Source: an uncultured Alphaproteobacteria bacterium
GTDB taxonomy: Bacteria > Pseudomonadota > Alphaproteobacteria > HIMB59 > GCA-002718135
Length of the DNA: 15,947 nucleotides
Assembly (NCBI GenBank): GCA_902613275.1
Contig: CACMGM010000014.1
Coordinates: 1-15,947 of the forward strand
Direction of reading: 5' to 3'
The position numbers and the translations under genes were made by a program. Below the pieces are notes generated by a model that saw only the letters and a program-made list of their open reading frames with translations, made no database searches and had not been told where the DNA came from. Position 1 is the stretch's first letter. Each line of letters begins with the position of its first letter. Of this stretch, positions 1 through 8,182 are shown piece by piece.

Positions 1-374
1 GTAGATGTTAAAATATTTATATCATTAGGCCAAATAATAATTCCAGAGTTATTTTTTAATCTTTGAATTGACCACTTTAATAAAAATGAATATACATTAT
101 TTCTTCTATATTTTTTTAAAACCATACTAGAATGTCTGGAGTAGATATTTTTTTTGGTTTTGTTTATTCTAAGATTTAATCTATATTCTACAAATCCTAT
201 ATGTCCAATTATTTGATTCCCAATTTTAGCTATAAATGAATTATATTTTTTATTATTAAAGTATCTCCATTTATAATAATTTTTACTTATATTTCGATTA
301 AATGTTTTTTTAAATAATTTTTTTGTTTGCAGAAAATCAGAGTCTATAAATCTATGAAAAGTTATTTTATTCAT
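1..374 (-). CDS. GNAT-family N-acyltransferase, partial (C-terminus beyond the left edge)
   Basis: An open frame of 124 codons starts at the ATG at 374-372 and reaches the window edge without a stop. The translation has the layout of GNAT acyltransferases found in polysaccharide clusters: a Trp-Arg-Tyr stretch (residues 36-38), then a beta strand, a Gln-Ile-Ile-Gly-His strand (54-58) and the likely acetyl-CoA segment 'VLKKYRRNNVYS' (85-96) followed by a helix. The usual Arg-x-x-Gly-x-Gly/Ala loop is represented only by RRNNVY, so its glycines are missing. A likely role is N-acylation of an amino sugar, inferred from context. It is the last visible gene of the run and follows the upstream stop by 42 bases. 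No clear Shine-Dalgarno is visible. The family call is moderately sure; the substrate is unknown, and the catalytic C-terminal half cannot be seen. Confidence 0.65.
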   Translation of the reverse strand, partial: MNKITFHRFIDSDFLQTKKLFKKTFNRNISKNYYKWRYFNNKKYNSFIAKIGNQIIGHIGFVEYRLNLRINKTKKNIYSRHSSMVLKKYRRNNVYSFLLKWSIQRLKNNSGIIIWPNDINILTS

Positions 375-416
375 TATAAATAGGAATGATGTTAATTAAA
401 ATAAACTTTATAATAT

Positions 417-1601
417 TTAGTTTATTTTATTTTGACTATTAATTTTGTCAAAATTAGATAGAAAAATAAGTAAAAAAGGAAGTATCATCCATTTTTGCCT
501 CATGCTAATACCATAATTTGATGTTCTTACTGAAAAAGCAATTAATAAACTTAAGAAAATTAAAAAAAGTGAAAATCTAAATAAATCGATATTTTTTATA
601 TTCTTATTTAAAATTAATATAATTATATATGTGAATAATAGTAAATTTTCAATTGATGCTATTTTATATAGAAAACTATCAATAAAAATATTTATGGGTC
701 CAAATAAATATATAAAAATTTGATAAATAATATTTAAATTTGTTTTATCTATACCTGCATTTTGTGTTAATGCTACATATTGAACATCCATTAATATAAC
801 TTTTATTTGTTCGATTAGCAAAAATGGATTGTTTAAATCAAATTGATATAAGTCAATTCCTGCATAAGCTAGTGATCTTTGCAAAATAATAAAAAAAGGT
901 AAGCTTGAAAATAAAACGGTAAGTATTTTTAAATATCTACTTATAGTATTATTAAAAATAAAATTCATATATGTAAAAGTCAATAAAAACGGTAATAAAT
1001 ATGGGCGTAATAAAAAAATAATAGTTAATGAAATTATTCCAAGATAAAAAAATTTAATTAGGTTTTTCTGAAATAATATAAATAAGGCTATACAAAAAAA
1101 TACAAGCGCATCCTTACTCATAGACATTTGCCAAAAGTGTAAAGAAGGGAAAAAAAAGAATATTCTCATTAAAATTATTTCAAATTTATTGTTACTATCA
1201 ATAGCTGATCTTAATAAACCATAAATTACAACCATACCGCTGAAGCTAATAATACCAAACAAAACAGTACTTGAAAAATAAGTCATTTGAAGAGGATAAA
1301 CTATAGATCTTAAAATTAGCACCATGAATGGTTGACCCAATTCTAGTTCAAATGTTGCTTTTTCTTGTTCGATAAAGTTATTAAAATCAGAAACAAATGA
1401 TAAATAGTATACTGTTTTTGAGTCAGAAATTTCAAAATGTGAATATAAAAAATATAATAAACAAAATAATAAATGGTAAAGGAATAAAATATTAATAAAA
1501 TTTTTTTCAATTTTTGAATTTTTAATGATCTGAATTAAAAATATATAATATATTATTATAATAACCGTTGATTGGATAAATGATAAGTAAATTTCATTCA
1601 T
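417..1601 (-). CDS. Multi-spanning membrane protein, candidate polysaccharide polymerase (Wzy-like)
   Basis: This 394-residue protein is almost entirely hydrophobic, with about nine to eleven likely membrane helices separated by short polar loops. Its most distinctive part is the segment 'FPSLHFWQMSMSKDALVFF' (residues 151-169), followed by a Leu-Arg-Pro in a helix near 198-200. A Pro-x-x-His-Phe-Trp...Lys-Asp pattern with a following Arg-Pro recurs, as I recall, in membrane proteins of uncertain class in exopolysaccharide clusters; I could not search for it. It lacks the His-x-His-Asn motif of the other polymerase-like protein in the window. The ATG at 1601 lies inside the end of the upstream glycosyltransferase, with an eight-base overlap (ATGAATGA), so the two are probably translationally coupled. 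Polymerisation of lipid-linked repeat units at the inner membrane is an inference from topology and neighbours; an acyltransferase or flippase is less likely. Confidence 0.6.
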   Translation of the reverse strand: MNEIYLSFIQSTVIIIIYYIFLIQIIKNSKIEKNFINILFLYHLLFCLLYFLYSHFEISDSKTVYYLSFVSDFNNFIEQEKATFELELGQPFMVLILRSIVYPLQMTYFSSTVLFGIISFSGMVVIYGLLRSAIDSNNKFEIILMRIFFFFPSLHFWQMSMSKDALVFFCIALFILFQKNLIKFFYLGIISLTIIFLLRPYLLPFLLTFTYMNFIFNNTISRYLKILTVLFSSLPFFIILQRSLAYAGIDLYQFDLNNPFLLIEQIKVILMDVQYVALTQNAGIDKTNLNIIYQIFIYLFGPINIFIDSFLYKIASIENLLLFTYIIILILNKNIKNIDLFRFSLFLIFLSLLIAFSVRTSNYGISMRQKWMILPFLLIFLSNFDKINSQNKIN

Positions 1602-2724
1602 TTTTGTTTATCCAAAGGTTTTGGTATTTTCTAAACATTTTTTCAATTGAATAGTTATTTTTAATATGCTCTCTAGATAACTCCGATAAAATTTCATAAG
1701 AAACTTGATTTTTATAAAGTTTATAATATTCATCTATTGCTATACTAAATCCATTACTATCATTTATTTTTACTAATTTTCCATATTGAAATAAGATATT
1801 TTTTGATTCACCAACATCAGTGGAAATACATGGTATTCCGCATAACATTGCTTCAGCTAATATATTTGGAAAAGATTCACCATATGATGAACTTAATCCT
1901 AAAAAATCAATATTTTTATATGCTATTCTTACATCGTCTATGTAGTCATTTAATTCAACAAATGAAGTTAATTTGTATTGTTTTATTTTTTTTACTAGTT
2001 CTACATTTTTTTTATTAATATCTCTACCATACATAATAAGTTTTAAATTCAGGTTAGACGAATATTTATGAACTAATAAAGATATAGCTTCTAAATACAT
2101 ATTGATATTTTTTTGAGGACTATATCTGCCAATGTAGCCAAATTTTATTATTTGGTATTTTTCATTATTTTTCTTAGTAATTTTTTTATAATAATTACTA
2201 TCATAACCATTATAAATTATTTTTTTAAACTCTGATTTATAACCAATACTTTTGTGAAAATCATATGATTTTAAAGAACAATAAACAATTTCATTTGGTA
2301 TAATCTTTGAAAGAAAAGCACATACCTTTACAACTAAAATCGTTAAAAACTTAGTTTTATTGAATTTATAATTTGAATGTCTTATGTTCCAAATTATTTT
2401 TTTAACTCCTAAATATTTTGATGCAATACCTCCAAGTAAAGAAGAGTGATACATCCAACATTGAACCACATCTGGATTAATAATTTTTAATATATTTATA
2501 AGTTTTAAAAAATAAATAAAAAAAAAGATTTTATTTTTGAAATTTATTTTAATAAATTCATAATTAAGGTTTTTAATTTTATTTTCAAAATAATTTAATT
2601 CAGAAAATGAAATTATATAATGCATATCTTCAGAGTTTATATCTTTAGAATATTTTAGTAATTTATAAAGAGTTGTCTCTGCCCCACCCTTATTCATACT
2701 AGTAATAATATGAACAATTTTCAT
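1594..2724 (-). CDS. GT4-family glycosyltransferase
   Basis: This 376-residue protein has both Rossmann domains of a GT-B, GT4-type retaining glycosyltransferase. The N-terminal 'ITSMNKGGAETTLYKLL' loop (residues 7-23) contains the Gly-Gly-Ala-Glu typical of the acceptor-side domain. The C-terminal domain opens with 'GYIGRYSPQKN' (196-206), the usual nucleotide-sugar contact, and carries the E-x7-E signature at E283 and E291 within 'GESFPNILAEAMLCGIP'. The enzyme should act at the cytoplasmic face of the inner membrane, adding one sugar to a lipid-linked glycan; donor and linkage cannot be read from sequence. Length is normal for the family. Its ATG overlaps the stop of the methyltransferase before it as ATGA (2721-2724), and its own stop overlaps the next gene by eight bases. 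The family call is secure. Confidence 0.92.
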   Translation of the reverse strand: MKIVHIITSMNKGGAETTLYKLLKYSKDINSEDMHYIISFSELNYFENKIKNLNYEFIKINFKNKIFFFIYFLKLINILKIINPDVVQCWMYHSSLLGGIASKYLGVKKIIWNIRHSNYKFNKTKFLTILVVKVCAFLSKIIPNEIVYCSLKSYDFHKSIGYKSEFKKIIYNGYDSNYYKKITKKNNEKYQIIKFGYIGRYSPQKNINMYLEAISLLVHKYSSNLNLKLIMYGRDINKKNVELVKKIKQYKLTSFVELNDYIDDVRIAYKNIDFLGLSSSYGESFPNILAEAMLCGIPCISTDVGESKNILFQYGKLVKINDSNGFSIAIDEYYKLYKNQVSYEILSELSREHIKNNYSIEKMFRKYQNLWINKNE

Positions 2725-3473
2725 TTCTGGATAATTCCAATATGTTTAGTTTCAAATTTATAAATATAATATTTTACATTAATATATTCTGCAAAATCTA
2801 CGAACGCACTGTTGTCAGAGACATCATCTGAAATTAGAAAGCCTTTATCATTTAATAAGTTCCAAATAACATTGAAGGATTTAGTTTTAGAATGGTAATT
2901 CTTATCACTATCATAATGAATTAAATCAAATTTAAGTTTTTTTTTCTGAAATCTAATAAGAATTTCATAATCTATACCAAGTATTAGTTTCCATTGTTTT
3001 TTTTTCAAAATTTTAGGTATTGCTGAGCCTATATATTTTTTGCTATTTTTGTAAGGGTAAGGCAAATCAATTGATGTAAGAGTTTTATTTTTATCTTTTC
3101 TTATTGCCAATAAAATAGATAATGTAGACCATCCATTAGCAACACCAGTTTCTAAAATATTTTCAATTTTTTTATTTTTAGAAATATTAAATAAAAGTTC
3201 TTGGTCTGCTCCACCGCCAAATTTATATGGGTTTTCATTTAATTTAGTTCCTTGATGAAGATAAAGTTTTTTATAAATTTTTGATGGGTGTACAGGTTTG
3301 TTTATATTAAATATATTTTTGAGAATATAATCTCTATTATAAATATTATTTTCACTAAATTTGAATGGCTTTTCAGATGTTAGACCAATGATTTTTTTAA
3401 TTTTTCTTAAAATAATTTTTAAAATTATCTTTCTTAGATTATGATCTAAAAAATAATAAAAATATTTATTCAT
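2721..3473 (-). CDS. Class I SAM-dependent methyltransferase (Methyltransf_24-like)
   Basis: This 250-residue protein has the elements of a Rossmann-fold methyltransferase. Motif I is 'ETGVANGWSTLSILLAI' (residues 108-124), which holds the Glu-x-Gly-x-x-x-Gly SAM loop. The acidic end of strand beta-2 is D136 in 'SIDLPYP', and 'FDLIHYDSDKNYHS' (182-195) and 'FLISDDV' (212-218) correspond to the later beta strands. The first 30 or so residues are basic and partly hydrophobic, perhaps binding the membrane surface or a partner. Relatives with the beta-4 'D-x-I/H-x-D...H' arrangement include sugar O-methyltransferases of polysaccharide and glycopeptide loci, so methylation of a hydroxyl on the glycan is the likely role. 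It is coupled by ATGA overlaps on both sides to GT4 genes, which supports action on the same product. The fold is well supported; the substrate is inferred. Confidence 0.78.
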   Translation of the reverse strand: MNKYFYYFLDHNLRKIILKIILRKIKKIIGLTSEKPFKFSENNIYNRDYILKNIFNINKPVHPSKIYKKLYLHQGTKLNENPYKFGGGADQELLFNISKNKKIENILETGVANGWSTLSILLAIRKDKNKTLTSIDLPYPYKNSKKYIGSAIPKILKKKQWKLILGIDYEILIRFQKKKLKFDLIHYDSDKNYHSKTKSFNVIWNLLNDKGFLISDDVSDNSAFVDFAEYINVKYYIYKFETKHIGIIQK

Positions 3474-4561
3474 TTAATTAATGCCTCATATTTCTTACCA
3501 ATATAATCAAGAGAATACTTAGAGTATAAATGAGTTTTTGGTATTATTTTTATTTTTTCATTAAATGCAAAATTTAATAATTTTAATAGCTCTTCTTTAT
3601 CTCCTAATTTGCATAATAATCCATATTTGCCACCTTCTAAAATTTCGTACGGTCCAAATTTACAATTATAAGAAATTATTGGAATGTTATTACTAGCTGC
3701 ATCTAAAAGAACATTAGGAAAACCTTCCCACAATGAAGTAGATACATATAAATTAGAAATTTTAAAAAAAGGAGTTAAATCATTTTGAAAGTTAAAAATA
3801 AAAATATTATTTTTTAAATTTTTTTTATTAATTAATTTTTGAATATTTTTTTTTAATGGACCATTACCAATCAATAATAAGCATGTATTTTTAATATTTT
3901 GAATTTGAGAAAATACATTAATTAAATCTTTATGATTCTTTTGTTTAGTAAATGATCCTATATTTATAATGATATTACTGAAATTATTTTTAATCTTTTC
4001 AATTTTTTCTAAAATTGTATAATTTATTTTGTCATTTATTTTTATTGAAATTGGATTATTGATAACAAATTTATTTTTATCTAAGATATTATATTTATTT
4101 AGAATGGATTTTTTTAAATATTCACTTGGATATATAACAATACTATTTTGGCTTATTTTTTTTATAAAGAATTTATAAAATAGTTTTTTAACATAGTACA
4201 TATCATTTAAGCTTAAATCAGTATTGTTGGATTCTCTAAAAATTATTTTTTTTTTAAAAAAAAAATTTAATACATAAAGGATTATGTTAACATGCGTAAA
4301 TGTAGTAAAAATTATATTGCTTTTAGTATTCTTTAAATAAAAGAAAATATTAAAAAAACTTTTGAAACTTCTTTTCTTATTAAAGTTGATATAATTTATT
4401 TTTAATTTACTGAAATTTATTTTATAATCGTTTTTGTTTTGTAAGGTTACAAGTTCTACAGTATAGTTCTCTTTTGCAAGATAATAAGCTATATTAATAA
4501 AAACTTTTTCAGCACCTCCACCTTTTAGTGAGGGTAATATAAATGTCACAAATTTATTCAT
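3470..4561 (-). CDS. GT4-family glycosyltransferase
   Basis: I place the start at the ATG at 4561-4559, giving 363 residues and an eight-base overlap with the stop of the gene before it (ATGAATAA). An upstream in-frame TTG at 4594 and ATG at 4582 would add up to 11 residues ahead of the conserved N-terminus and lengthen the overlap. 'FILPSLKGGGAEKVFINIA' (residues 7-25) is the glycine-rich acceptor-domain loop; 'NIGSFTKQKNHKDLI' (200-214) begins the donor domain. The E-x7-E signature appears as E279-x7-D287 in 'EGFPNVLLDAA', a conservative change in the second acidic residue. 'FGPYEILEGGKYGLL' (302-316) resembles the Gly-Pro-x-Glu-Ile-Leu region of HexNAc-transferring GT4 enzymes, which hints at, but does not prove, a HexNAc donor. 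A T10A10 tract lies within the gene. Confidence 0.9.
   Translation of the reverse strand: MNKFVTFILPSLKGGGAEKVFINIAYYLAKENYTVELVTLQNKNDYKINFSKLKINYINFNKKRSFKSFFNIFFYLKNTKSNIIFTTFTHVNIILYVLNFFFKKKIIFRESNNTDLSLNDMYYVKKLFYKFFIKKISQNSIVIYPSEYLKKSILNKYNILDKNKFVINNPISIKINDKINYTILEKIEKIKNNFSNIIINIGSFTKQKNHKDLINVFSQIQNIKNTCLLLIGNGPLKKNIQKLINKKNLKNNIFIFNFQNDLTPFFKISNLYVSTSLWEGFPNVLLDAASNNIPIISYNCKFGPYEILEGGKYGLLCKLGDKEELLKLLNFAFNEKIKIIPKTHLYSKYSLDYIGKKYEALIK
4246..4265. repeat. T10A10 self-complementary homopolymer pair inside a glycosyltransferase gene
   Basis: Ten T are followed directly by ten A, a perfect 20-base palindrome with no loop. It reads the same on both strands and encodes Phe-Phe-Phe-Lys-Lys-Lys in frame (residues 101-106 of the GT4 gene read from 4561). 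Runs of nine or ten A or T do occur elsewhere in this AT-rich sequence, so it may be chance, but slippage in either run would frameshift the enzyme. Confidence 0.9.
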
Positions 4562-6341
4562 TAACTTTGGATAACTTTTCATTAAATTTTTCAATAATCT
4601 TAAATCTTAAAGAAATTCTATTTTTATCTTTTGCAGAATAAATTGAGAGACTATTCGTATTATCAAATTTTGTATTTTTTTGTAACTTTTTTGATAATTC
4701 ACTATCTGAAATTTTAAAATCATTTATTGGAACATTAAAGCCCTTTTTTGATGGTTCAATTAAGTTAATTGGCAAATAATTTTTTAATAGATTTCTTAAA
4801 GGAGTTTTATTACCTTTTGTAAAAAAACATTCACTTTTAAATTGATTAGTAAATTCAAAAAGATCTTTAGATAAAAATGGAGATCTCGTTTCTATACTAG
4901 CTCGCATACTGCCTAAATCATTTGCTAGTATATAGTTTGTAGGAAGAGTAACATTTCTTTCAAAATTAATTGTTTGTTTTAATAAATCTTTTTCAACATT
5001 AAAATAATCATTTTTAATATTTTCATTTTCAAATAAATCAGGTGCTATTCTGTTATTTATATATAGATATTTATTCTGATAATTATAATTAGTATATTTA
5101 ATCAAATTACTAATTTTTTTATATTTTTTTAATAATGATTTATTGTTTAAAAAATTAGTGATAAATTTTAAATAATTAGTTTCGGTAATTTTTTGTAAAT
5201 TTGAGTTTATAAAATTATATTTATTATAACCGATAAATGCTTCATCACCACCTAGCCCAGTTAAAGCTACTTTAACATTTTTATTTATAGCCTTAGACAT
5301 TAAAAATATTGAAAGTGCAGTTAAATTATCATTTGGATATCCAAATATTGACATTAAGTTTTCACAATTATAAAAGTTTTTACTATTTGCTTTAATAATA
5401 TTATTTTTCAAACCCAAAAATTCAGCAATTTTTTTAGACATAGTTGTTTCATCGTTTTTTTTAAAAGAAACAGTAAATGTTTCTAAATTTAAATTTAATT
5501 CTTTTTTTACTATTGCTGCAATTAAGGAACTATCAATTCCAGATGAAAGAAATAAACCTATTGGCACATCAGATATTAATCTTAATTCAATTGAATTTAT
5601 CAGAATTGATTTTAAATTTTCATAATCTTTTTTTTCAAAAACTCCTTTTAATTCTTTTTCATTATTACGACTAATATCCCAGTATTTTTTTTGCTTAAAA
5701 TTAGTAGGATTTTCGAACTCTATTATAGTTGCTGGTGGAATTAACTTAATCTGATCAAAACCAGTATTAAAATTTACATCATAACCATATTGTAGAAAAT
5801 TTTTAAGAAATTCTCTATTTATTTTGTTTCTATTTTTATTTATTAATAATAAAGGCTTGATTTCAGATGAAAAATATACACCTTTATTATTTTTTAAATA
5901 AAATAATGGCTTCTCACCAAAATGATCGGTAACCAATGACAATTTTCTTTCATGAAAAATTGCAAAAGCATACATCCCATCAATATATTTTACAGATTCA
6001 TGTTTCTTTTCTTTCCATAGATTTATAAGAACTTCAGCATCACCTGAAGATTTAAAATTATATTTTTTATAAATTAAATCTTTTCTCAATGATTGAAAAT
6101 TGTAGATTTCACCGTTAAAAATCAAAGATGAGTTACTTCTAATCATAGGTTGATTTGAATTTTCAGATAAATCTATTATGGATAATCTTCTAAATCCAAA
6201 ATATAATCCATTATTTACATCATACCAATTTTTTTGATTATCTGGTCCTCTATGCTCTAAATTTTTTGTAAGATTATCGCCATACGATATATCATCAGTT
6301 GTCAATTTTCTATTTAACCAGAAACCAAAAATTCCACACAT
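4554..6341 (-). CDS. Glutamine-dependent asparagine synthase (AsnB) family amidotransferase
   Basis: This 595-residue protein has both halves of class B asparagine synthase. The N-terminal Ntn glutaminase domain begins Met-Cys-Gly-Ile-Phe-Gly, so Cys2 can act as nucleophile after Met removal, and it keeps 'RRLSIIDLS' (residues 51-59), 'FNGEIYN' (75-81) and 'SSGDAE' (98-103). The C-terminal ATP-pyrophosphatase domain has the PP-loop 'SSGIDSS' (266-272) and 'TGLGGDEAF' (361-369), and later the 'ETRSPFL' stretch. All expected catalytic residues are present, so it should hydrolyse glutamine and transfer ammonia to an AMP-activated carboxylate. Aspartate is the textbook substrate. Inside a polysaccharide locus, homologues such as WbpS of Pseudomonas aeruginosa are linked to amidation of uronic acids, which I consider more likely here. 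It follows the second homologue with a TAATG overlap at 6341. Confidence 0.9.
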   Translation of the reverse strand: MCGIFGFWLNRKLTTDDISYGDNLTKNLEHRGPDNQKNWYDVNNGLYFGFRRLSIIDLSENSNQPMIRSNSSLIFNGEIYNFQSLRKDLIYKKYNFKSSGDAEVLINLWKEKKHESVKYIDGMYAFAIFHERKLSLVTDHFGEKPLFYLKNNKGVYFSSEIKPLLLINKNRNKINREFLKNFLQYGYDVNFNTGFDQIKLIPPATIIEFENPTNFKQKKYWDISRNNEKELKGVFEKKDYENLKSILINSIELRLISDVPIGLFLSSGIDSSLIAAIVKKELNLNLETFTVSFKKNDETTMSKKIAEFLGLKNNIIKANSKNFYNCENLMSIFGYPNDNLTALSIFLMSKAINKNVKVALTGLGGDEAFIGYNKYNFINSNLQKITETNYLKFITNFLNNKSLLKKYKKISNLIKYTNYNYQNKYLYINNRIAPDLFENENIKNDYFNVEKDLLKQTINFERNVTLPTNYILANDLGSMRASIETRSPFLSKDLFEFTNQFKSECFFTKGNKTPLRNLLKNYLPINLIEPSKKGFNVPINDFKISDSELSKKLQKNTKFDNTNSLSIYSAKDKNRISLRFKIIEKFNEKLSKVNE

Positions 6342-8179
6342 TATTTTTCAGATAACTCTATAAATCTGTTAAGAGAAATTAGACAAAACCAAAAAATTGG
6401 ATCAAATTCATCCCCCTTTTTCCAATTTAAATAAATAATCCTTAACTTATCCCAATCAATGGAGTCTACATTTTTGATTAAAAATTGATTATTTAAAGCC
6501 TTTTCAATTTCATTTAATAAAAAATTACTATTTATTAAATAATCATTAAGATTAGGCCATGTTCTATCTTTTAAACTTGGGGATGCATATTTTTTATTTC
6601 CGGTAATTAGTCTTCTAATTTTCCTAATTACTAATTTGATTGTTTTCATCTTATCAGAGTCACCTGCTAAGAAACCATGATTTGCGGTTGGAATACTTCC
6701 TATTTTTGGACCAATATTATTTAATGCATAAATTCTAATTTCATCAGTTAATCTTTGTTTTGCAGGTATAGAAAGATAAAAGTTTAGAATATCATTGTCG
6801 AAAGCTGGTGTCCTTACTTTAGCACATGTTAATTTTGATGTAATATTAATATTAGTAAAATGCCTGCCAAAAGCATTAAGCATAAGATATTCCCATTGAT
6901 CAATTTTTGATTTACAACAATCTTTTCCTCTATCTAAATCTTTTTTAATCGCAACTTTTATAGAATTTATTTTTGTATTAACTTGATTTTTTTTTATTAC
7001 ATTTTTTAGATCAAGTGTTTTATTTGTCCATGTTAATCGTAGAGGATTATATTTATAATATAATTCAACGATATTATCTATTTTCATTAATTTTCTAATA
7101 AATGTCTGACTTCCAAATAATTTTAAAAAATATGATGGCAAATAATTACCATAGTGCCAAAAATCTAGTGCGTGTCCGTGAAATACAACATCTACATCTT
7201 TTTTTATCTCATCTTTTAATCCGGTGAACAAAGCATCGTGTATTGAATACATTGCCCCACATATAATAACATTTGTGTCAAAATTATTTTCAAAATGATT
7301 TTTTTTAAGTTTAATGAATTTATGCTCTGAACCTGCTAATGTAGCCGCTTTACGAGCATATTTAACTTCTAAATTTTCACTAAAAGCAACTGTGAAACTT
7401 TTTAATTTTTTGTTTACTAAAGATACTGCGGTTGAAACTGTCCTGCTATCAAGTCCACTTGAAAAAAAATATCCATATCTATTTTTTTTATTCTCGCTAG
7501 TTAATTTTTTTATAGAATTAATTAATAAATTTATATACTTTTGTCCTGCTTCTTTTTTAGATCTTTTAATTTTATTAAAATTTGGCCTCCAGTAGTTTTT
7601 AGTTGAAAAATTTGCATTTTGTATTTCCAAAATTGAAGCAGGTAATAAATATTTAGAAAAATTATCATGGGTAGCATCACCCATAATTCTTGACATCCAC
7701 AAAAATTGTAAAATACTATTTTGATTTAATTTAAAATTATTATATTTTTTAAGTACTTTGAAGAGGTCAAAGTACAAAAAAGAGCCAAAAAATTTTCCTT
7801 CTATATATCCCCAATAAAAATGTATTGAGTTAAATCTATCATTAATAATTTTTAAAGAATTTTTATCTATATCATAAATTATTAATAAAAATTGACCATT
7901 TATTTTTGAAATTAGATTTTCTGAAAGTTTATTTTGTAAAATAAAACTAGCTGTTGAATTTAAATCTACTTGTTTATCAATAATAGGACTTCCAATTATA
8001 GTTACAATTTTCTCAGAATTTTTAATTGAAACAAAGTCAAAACAATTTTCATTTATTTCTAAATGTAAACCATTCTTATAAGAATTAAAATTTTTACTTT
8101 TAATAGTGCTCTGGATATTGATATTTTTAACTTTATCTGATGACCAAAACAAATTTAAATGAGGAATATTAAAATTCAT
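6341..8179 (-). CDS. Asparagine-synthase-like protein without glutaminase cysteine
   Basis: This 612-residue protein is a divergent AsnB homologue. The N-terminal portion still looks like an Ntn domain ('KINGQFLLIIYD' at residues 92-103, 'FFGSFLYFDLF' at 130-140), but it starts Met-Asn-Phe-Asn with no Cys2, so the glutaminase should be dead. The C-terminal domain keeps a PP-loop, 'SSGLDSR' (240-246), followed by a strand and 'FTVAFSE' (262-268), and a C-terminal 'RTPAFDND' (456-463) like the Arg-x-Pro-Phe-Leu-Asp region. The Gly-x-Gly-Gly-Asp-Glu motif is replaced by 'HGHALDFW' (334-341). It could adenylate a carboxylate and use free ammonia, an amine or the neighbour's ammonia, or be a regulatory partner. 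The ATG at 8179 lies three bases after the preceding stop, and the gene ends in a TAATG overlap with the canonical homologue. Family placement is secure; the reaction is open. Confidence 0.82.
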   Translation of the reverse strand: MNFNIPHLNLFWSSDKVKNINIQSTIKSKNFNSYKNGLHLEINENCFDFVSIKNSEKIVTIIGSPIIDKQVDLNSTASFILQNKLSENLISKINGQFLLIIYDIDKNSLKIINDRFNSIHFYWGYIEGKFFGSFLYFDLFKVLKKYNNFKLNQNSILQFLWMSRIMGDATHDNFSKYLLPASILEIQNANFSTKNYWRPNFNKIKRSKKEAGQKYINLLINSIKKLTSENKKNRYGYFFSSGLDSRTVSTAVSLVNKKLKSFTVAFSENLEVKYARKAATLAGSEHKFIKLKKNHFENNFDTNVIICGAMYSIHDALFTGLKDEIKKDVDVVFHGHALDFWHYGNYLPSYFLKLFGSQTFIRKLMKIDNIVELYYKYNPLRLTWTNKTLDLKNVIKKNQVNTKINSIKVAIKKDLDRGKDCCKSKIDQWEYLMLNAFGRHFTNINITSKLTCAKVRTPAFDNDILNFYLSIPAKQRLTDEIRIYALNNIGPKIGSIPTANHGFLAGDSDKMKTIKLVIRKIRRLITGNKKYASPSLKDRTWPNLNDYLINSNFLLNEIEKALNNQFLIKNVDSIDWDKLRIIYLNWKKGDEFDPIFWFCLISLNRFIELSEK

Positions 8180-8182
8180 ATT

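Noticed and set aside
375..416. A terminator between the membrane protein and the GNAT gene
   Set aside because: There is no GC-bearing hairpin followed by a T run on the minus strand; it is just AT-rich spacer.
1803..2018. Plus-strand open frame with a hydrophobic C-terminal end that could look like a small membrane protein
   Set aside because: It is antisense to the catalytic E-x7-E region of a clear GT4 gene; hydrophobicity is expected from the complement of Lys- and Asn-rich codons.
4562..4594. Longer N-terminus for the GT4 gene starting from TTG at 4594
   Set aside because: It would precede the conserved first strand by 11 residues and overlap the AsnB gene by 41 bases. The ATG at 4561 fits the family and the local overlap pattern.
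5477..5674. Plus-strand Leu- and Phe-rich 65-codon frame
   Set aside because: It is the antisense of the PP-loop region of the canonical AsnB gene, and its composition is that of a complement shadow.
4554..6341. Reading the canonical AsnB gene as simple housekeeping asparagine biosynthesis
   Set aside because: Sequence alone permits it, but its tight coupling within a glycan run and the adjacent second homologue make a glycan role more likely.
7314..7595. Plus-strand open frame of 93 codons opposite the asparagine-synthase-like gene
   Set aside because: It lies antisense to a well-supported coding region containing the PP-loop. Its translation has no recognisable motif.
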